A stretch of 64,000 bases of DNA from an uncultured Clostridia bacterium. Its GTDB lineage: Bacteria; Bacillota; Clostridia; Christensenellales; CAG-314. The stretch covers positions 175,329 through 239,328 of the forward strand of contig CANRFV010000001.1 of assembly GCA_947629985.1 (NCBI GenBank), given 5' to 3'. The translations under genes and the position numbers were made by a program. Positions 61,665 through 64,000 of the stretch are shown one piece after another. The notes under the pieces were generated by a model. The model was not told the DNA's origin and did no database searches. It was given only the letters and a program-made list of their open reading frames with translations. Numbering within the stretch: position 1 is the first letter of the stretch; every line of letters begins with the position of its first letter.

Positions 61665-63294
61665 CGTTGCCGCCGCGGTGCGACCAGCGCGCATATACTT
61701 TAAGCGTGTTGTTGTCGTGCTTGTACTTTATTTCACTGCGCATATCCGCTTGGCTAAGGTTAAGCCTGCGTAAATACCTGCGTAATACTGCAAGTTTATT
61801 TGTAGCATTATCTATTCGCTCGCTGTTGTACTCCGACTCGAATATGCTTGTTGCAGTAACGTTGTCCAATATAAACTGCGCCATATCCAACGCAATTGCC
61901 AAATGTCTGCTCTGCGGCGTGCTGTTGAACTTCGATTGGTATTCGTCTATTATATTGTCGCGCGTTTTGTTGGTCATATCCACCACCAAACTGTCGCTGT
62001 ACAAATCCGAAACCACATCGTCCAATATCCGGCGTATATCCTTTTTGCGGTAGTATACTTTGTTTACACTGTCTTTCAGAGAAAATTTTGGGCTTTTTTT
62101 ATCCGAAGTATTGACATTCTCCGAGTTTTTGCGTATGCTATCTGTAGAAGTTACTTCTTCGTTTGAGACTAACGCGGACTCAGTGCTGCTCATACTCAAC
62201 GAAGGAGTAATTTTCTTATTTATACGCATCGCTATATCATAAACAAATTTATTGCCATTTGATTCTCTGACATTGATTACAACATCATAAACAGCATTGT
62301 CCACATTGACTGTTTTGACAAAATAATCCCACGATGTTACACCATTATGTGCAATGCTATTCTTCCCTTCACGCTCATCTGTCGAAGCATAGTATCTTGC
62401 ATTTTCTGTCAAATCAAAGATATCTCCATCGGCTTCGATGTTAAGTTTCGCAGAGCGTCCTTGTATATCTGACCTTTTGTCGCCATAGGCAAGTTTGTTT
62501 ACATCTGCGTGTGCAAATCTTGCGTAATACGTTTCGCCATCCACGGTAAACTTTGCCGTTCTGCCGCGAAATTCATTACGCATTTGTTGTACGAATAGTT
62601 TGCGTTTTTCCGCATTGGACAATGAGCGAATGTCCTCGCTCGTCTCATAGATCTCTATACCATTGGAATCGGTGCCCTTTAACGAAAATTGCGTGCCGTT
62701 TGCCGAATCTTGTGTACTGTTTTCTTCGTCCTTGTCGTTGAAAATAATATTTCCGTTGCTGTAATGCGCGCCGAGTTCGGCAAGCGCCGACGTCCACAAT
62801 TTGGCGGCTGTTTTGTATCTCAGATACTCTGCACGGGCTTTTGTGCTTTTTAGCGCAGACAAAGCGTCCGCTACCGCCATTATGCGATTAAGCACCTTTG
62901 CCGCTGCGGAACGTTGCGACAGAGTAAACCGTTGCATAAATTTTTTATTGCCCAACACTTCCGCCGCCATTTGCGCAGATATTTCGTCTTGGTATTCGTT
63001 GAACAGATCTGTTTCCTGTTGAGTGAGTTTTTGACCCTGCTGCAACTTTGTATTTATTTGTTCAAGAGTTTGCGCATCGAAATTGTAACCTTTTGCCTGA
63101 GCCTGTTGCTTTACCTTGCTGACGAGATCTGCGTCGTGAGACAGAAAGTTGAACAACATTGCGTTGGACACAGTACCGAAGGACGCATGGGTACCTTCGT
63201 GCACTGCCGTTTTGATAAAGTTTTCGGTGGACGAATTGAGCCAATTGTCCGACGAAAGCGTATCCTTGGACAAATACATCGTATTGTTGTGCAT
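61627..63294 (-). CDS. Fragment of a phage/mobile-element large polyvalent protein
   Basis: 555 codons from the first ATG; the frame stays open about 80 bp further upstream (to near 63375) with protein-like sequence (GKFNVALIDSNNYINGV), so the true N-terminus is missing. Parts in order: a metallopeptidase-like segment with HEGTH (HExxH, residues 32-36); a helical region; a domain about 200-360 (AYGDKRSDIQGRSAKLNIEA, SWDYFVKTVNVDNAVYDVV, NVRESNGNKFVYDI) resembling the LPD/PBECR-type domains of phage and conjugative-element polyvalent proteins; then a helical tail. It ends inside mgtE. Such proteins are usually thousands of residues long, so this is a truncated piece. Confidence 0.7.
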   Translation of the reverse strand: MHNNTMYLSKDTLSSDNWLNSSTENFIKTAVHEGTHASFGTVSNAMLFNFLSHDADLVSKVKQQAQAKGYNFDAQTLEQINTKLQQGQKLTQQETDLFNEYQDEISAQMAAEVLGNKKFMQRFTLSQRSAAAKVLNRIMAVADALSALKSTKARAEYLRYKTAAKLWTSALAELGAHYSNGNIIFNDKDEENSTQDSANGTQFSLKGTDSNGIEIYETSEDIRSLSNAEKRKLFVQQMRNEFRGRTAKFTVDGETYYARFAHADVNKLAYGDKRSDIQGRSAKLNIEADGDIFDLTENARYYASTDEREGKNSIAHNGVTSWDYFVKTVNVDNAVYDVVINVRESNGNKFVYDIAMRINKKITPSLSMSSTESALVSNEEVTSTDSIRKNSENVNTSDKKSPKFSLKDSVNKVYYRKKDIRRILDDVVSDLYSDSLVVDMTNKTRDNIIDEYQSKFNSTPQSRHLAIALDMAQFILDNVTATSIFESEYNSERIDNATNKLAVLRRYLRRLNLSQADMRSEIKYKHDNNTLKVYARWSHRGGNATTKTAAIRLWK

Positions 63295-63368
63295 TACACC
63301 GTTGATGTAGTTGTTGGAATCGATAAGTGCAACGTTGAATTTACCGTGCGTAAGGGCGGCACGGCAAA

Positions 63369-63415
63369 ATAGTTAAAAATTATTGTTTTTTTTGTTACAA
63401 AGAAAATTAAATTGC
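63369..63415. other. AT-rich gap flanked by 7-bp inverted repeats
   Basis: ACGGCAA (63361-63367) and TTGCCGT (63412-63418) flank about 44 bp of A/T-rich sequence with a run of eight T. It lies between the truncated polyvalent-protein gene and the YdcF gene. It may be a weak terminator of the latter or a junction scar. Confidence 0.3.
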
Positions 63416-63437
63416 CGTATCGGGGCGAAACGCTTTA

Positions 63438-63875
63438 TCAACGCTCGCCGTCGAAAACGGTTTGGCTGAATACGCTGAGTTTTATTTGGGAATGACGTTT
63501 AAGTTGCTTGGCAAATAGGCGCATTGGGTTGAGATAGCGGCGCGACATATGTTCGGTTGACGTGCTTAGCAATATTTCCGTTGCGCCCAAACAAACAGCC
63601 ATCGGTACGGAAAACTCAGCGTTTTGCTTGGTGGTAAGAGATTTGTCTTCTTGGACGATTTTTTCGCGCGCAACGCCGTTGGCAACCAAGTATTCGCACA
63701 TTACGTGCGCTTCGCTTGTGCCCGCAACGGGATTTGCCACCCCGCCAGAAACTATTATCTTGTCGGGCGAAAACAGCCGCTCTATCGTCAGCGCTGTTTC
63801 GAGCCTGCTGCGCAATATTTGCGTCATACTGCCGTCGTCGTTAAGTCTGTTGCCCAATATTATTGCCACAAGCAT
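63438..63875 (-). CDS. YdcF-like (DUF218) protein
   Basis: About 145 residues. N-terminus VAIILGNRLNDDGSM, then RLETAL, DKIIVSGGVAN, SEAHVMCEYLVANGV, KIVQEDKSLTTKQNA: the DUF218/YdcF pattern. The family is of unknown biochemical role and includes SAM-binding E. coli YdcF and envelope-linked SanA. Only the cytosolic core is present, with no membrane segment. ATG 63875 fits an AAAGGTG site; a GTG three codons upstream is possible. Confidence 0.85.
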   Translation of the reverse strand: MLVAIILGNRLNDDGSMTQILRSRLETALTIERLFSPDKIIVSGGVANPVAGTSEAHVMCEYLVANGVAREKIVQEDKSLTTKQNAEFSVPMAVCLGATEILLSTSTEHMSRRYLNPMRLFAKQLKRHSQIKLSVFSQTVFDGER

Positions 63876-63907
63876 ACGGTACACCTTTTAGAAATTATAA
63901 TATGTAA

Positions 63908-63936
63908 ATTATAGCATATAATTTATTTATAAACAA
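63908..63936 (-). promoter_or_regulatory. Sigma-A promoter of the YdcF-like gene
   Basis: Minus strand: -35 TTGTTT (63931-63936), -10 TATAAT (63908-63913), spacer 17 bp. Beyond it, 63937-64000 shows nothing recognisable. Confidence 0.7.
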
Positions 63937-64000
63937 TAACCGATTGCAACAAATTCCGCTTAATTTTTGCACAAACGGATTGCTCGACGACCGCACGCAA

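Noticed and set aside
60441..61694. 417-codon frame antisense to mgtE
   Set aside because: Low-quality composition (His/Arg/Gln/Tyr-rich), no family motif, and mgtE on the other strand is unambiguous.

Overview
The window reads as a core-genome stretch of a Gram-positive, endospore-lineage bacterium of the class Clostridia, probably an uncultured anaerobe. Reasons: a clostridial gene order (rnc-smc-ftsY-ylxM-ffh-rpsP-khpA-rimM-trmD-rbgA; ruvC-ruvA-ruvB-queA-tgt-yajC-secD-recJ-relA; an mraZ-led division/cell-wall cluster), a Spo0A orthologue, a YlbJ-like protein, the anaerobic HemZ enzyme, and AGGAGG-type ribosome sites with sigma-A promoters of 17-bp spacing. The exact order or family cannot be named from sequence reading alone. 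Most genes lie on the minus strand.

Layout. 1-9.2 kb: protein targeting and translation (RbgA, TrmD, RimM, KhpA, S16, Ffh, YlxM, FtsY, SMC, RNase III). 9.4-12.5 kb: L32, YceD, acetate kinase and phosphotransacetylase, divergent from TmcAL, which consumes acetate and ATP for tRNA modification. 13.7-19.9 kb: YlbJ-like protein, DAHP synthase, CoaD, RsmD, Alr, a small membrane protein with RdgB, and a HAD hydrolase. 20.5-21.2 kb: eight tRNA genes behind a consensus promoter. 21.3-36 kb: DUF3810 protein, HemZ, Rel, RecJ, a divergent SecD with no SecF, a TIGR04086 protein, YajC, Tgt, a 4-TM protein, QueA and RuvBAC. 36.5-39.1 kb: a convergent glycosyltransferase/flippase-like pair. 39.4-54.2 kb: AsnS, FtsZ, FtsA, FtsQ, MurA, FtsW, MurD, MraY, MurE, a class B PBP, an FtsL-like protein, RsmH and MraZ; murF, murG and murC are not in the cluster. 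54.2-60 kb: accessory region with a frameshifted gene remnant, a metallophosphoesterase, a zinc-ribbon protein, a Cys-containing hypothetical, a TetR regulator, Spo0A, a GNAT enzyme and a small membrane protein. 60-64 kb: M-box riboswitch with MgtE, a truncated phage/conjugative-element polyvalent protein, and a YdcF-like protein.

The most notable item is Spo0A. Its DNA-binding half is nearly canonical, but its receiver has Glu at the phospho-acceptor position and lacks the acidic pocket, while a perfect 0A box lies upstream of the gene. This suggests a master regulator uncoupled from phosphorelay control. Other items worth a second look are the partnerless SecD lacking its conserved membrane Asp, several leader or intergenic RNA structures that embed ribosome sites or start codons, a predicted leaderless mRNA, and MraZ-type operator repeats before mraZ. 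No CRISPR array, rRNA gene, insertion sequence or intact prophage was seen.
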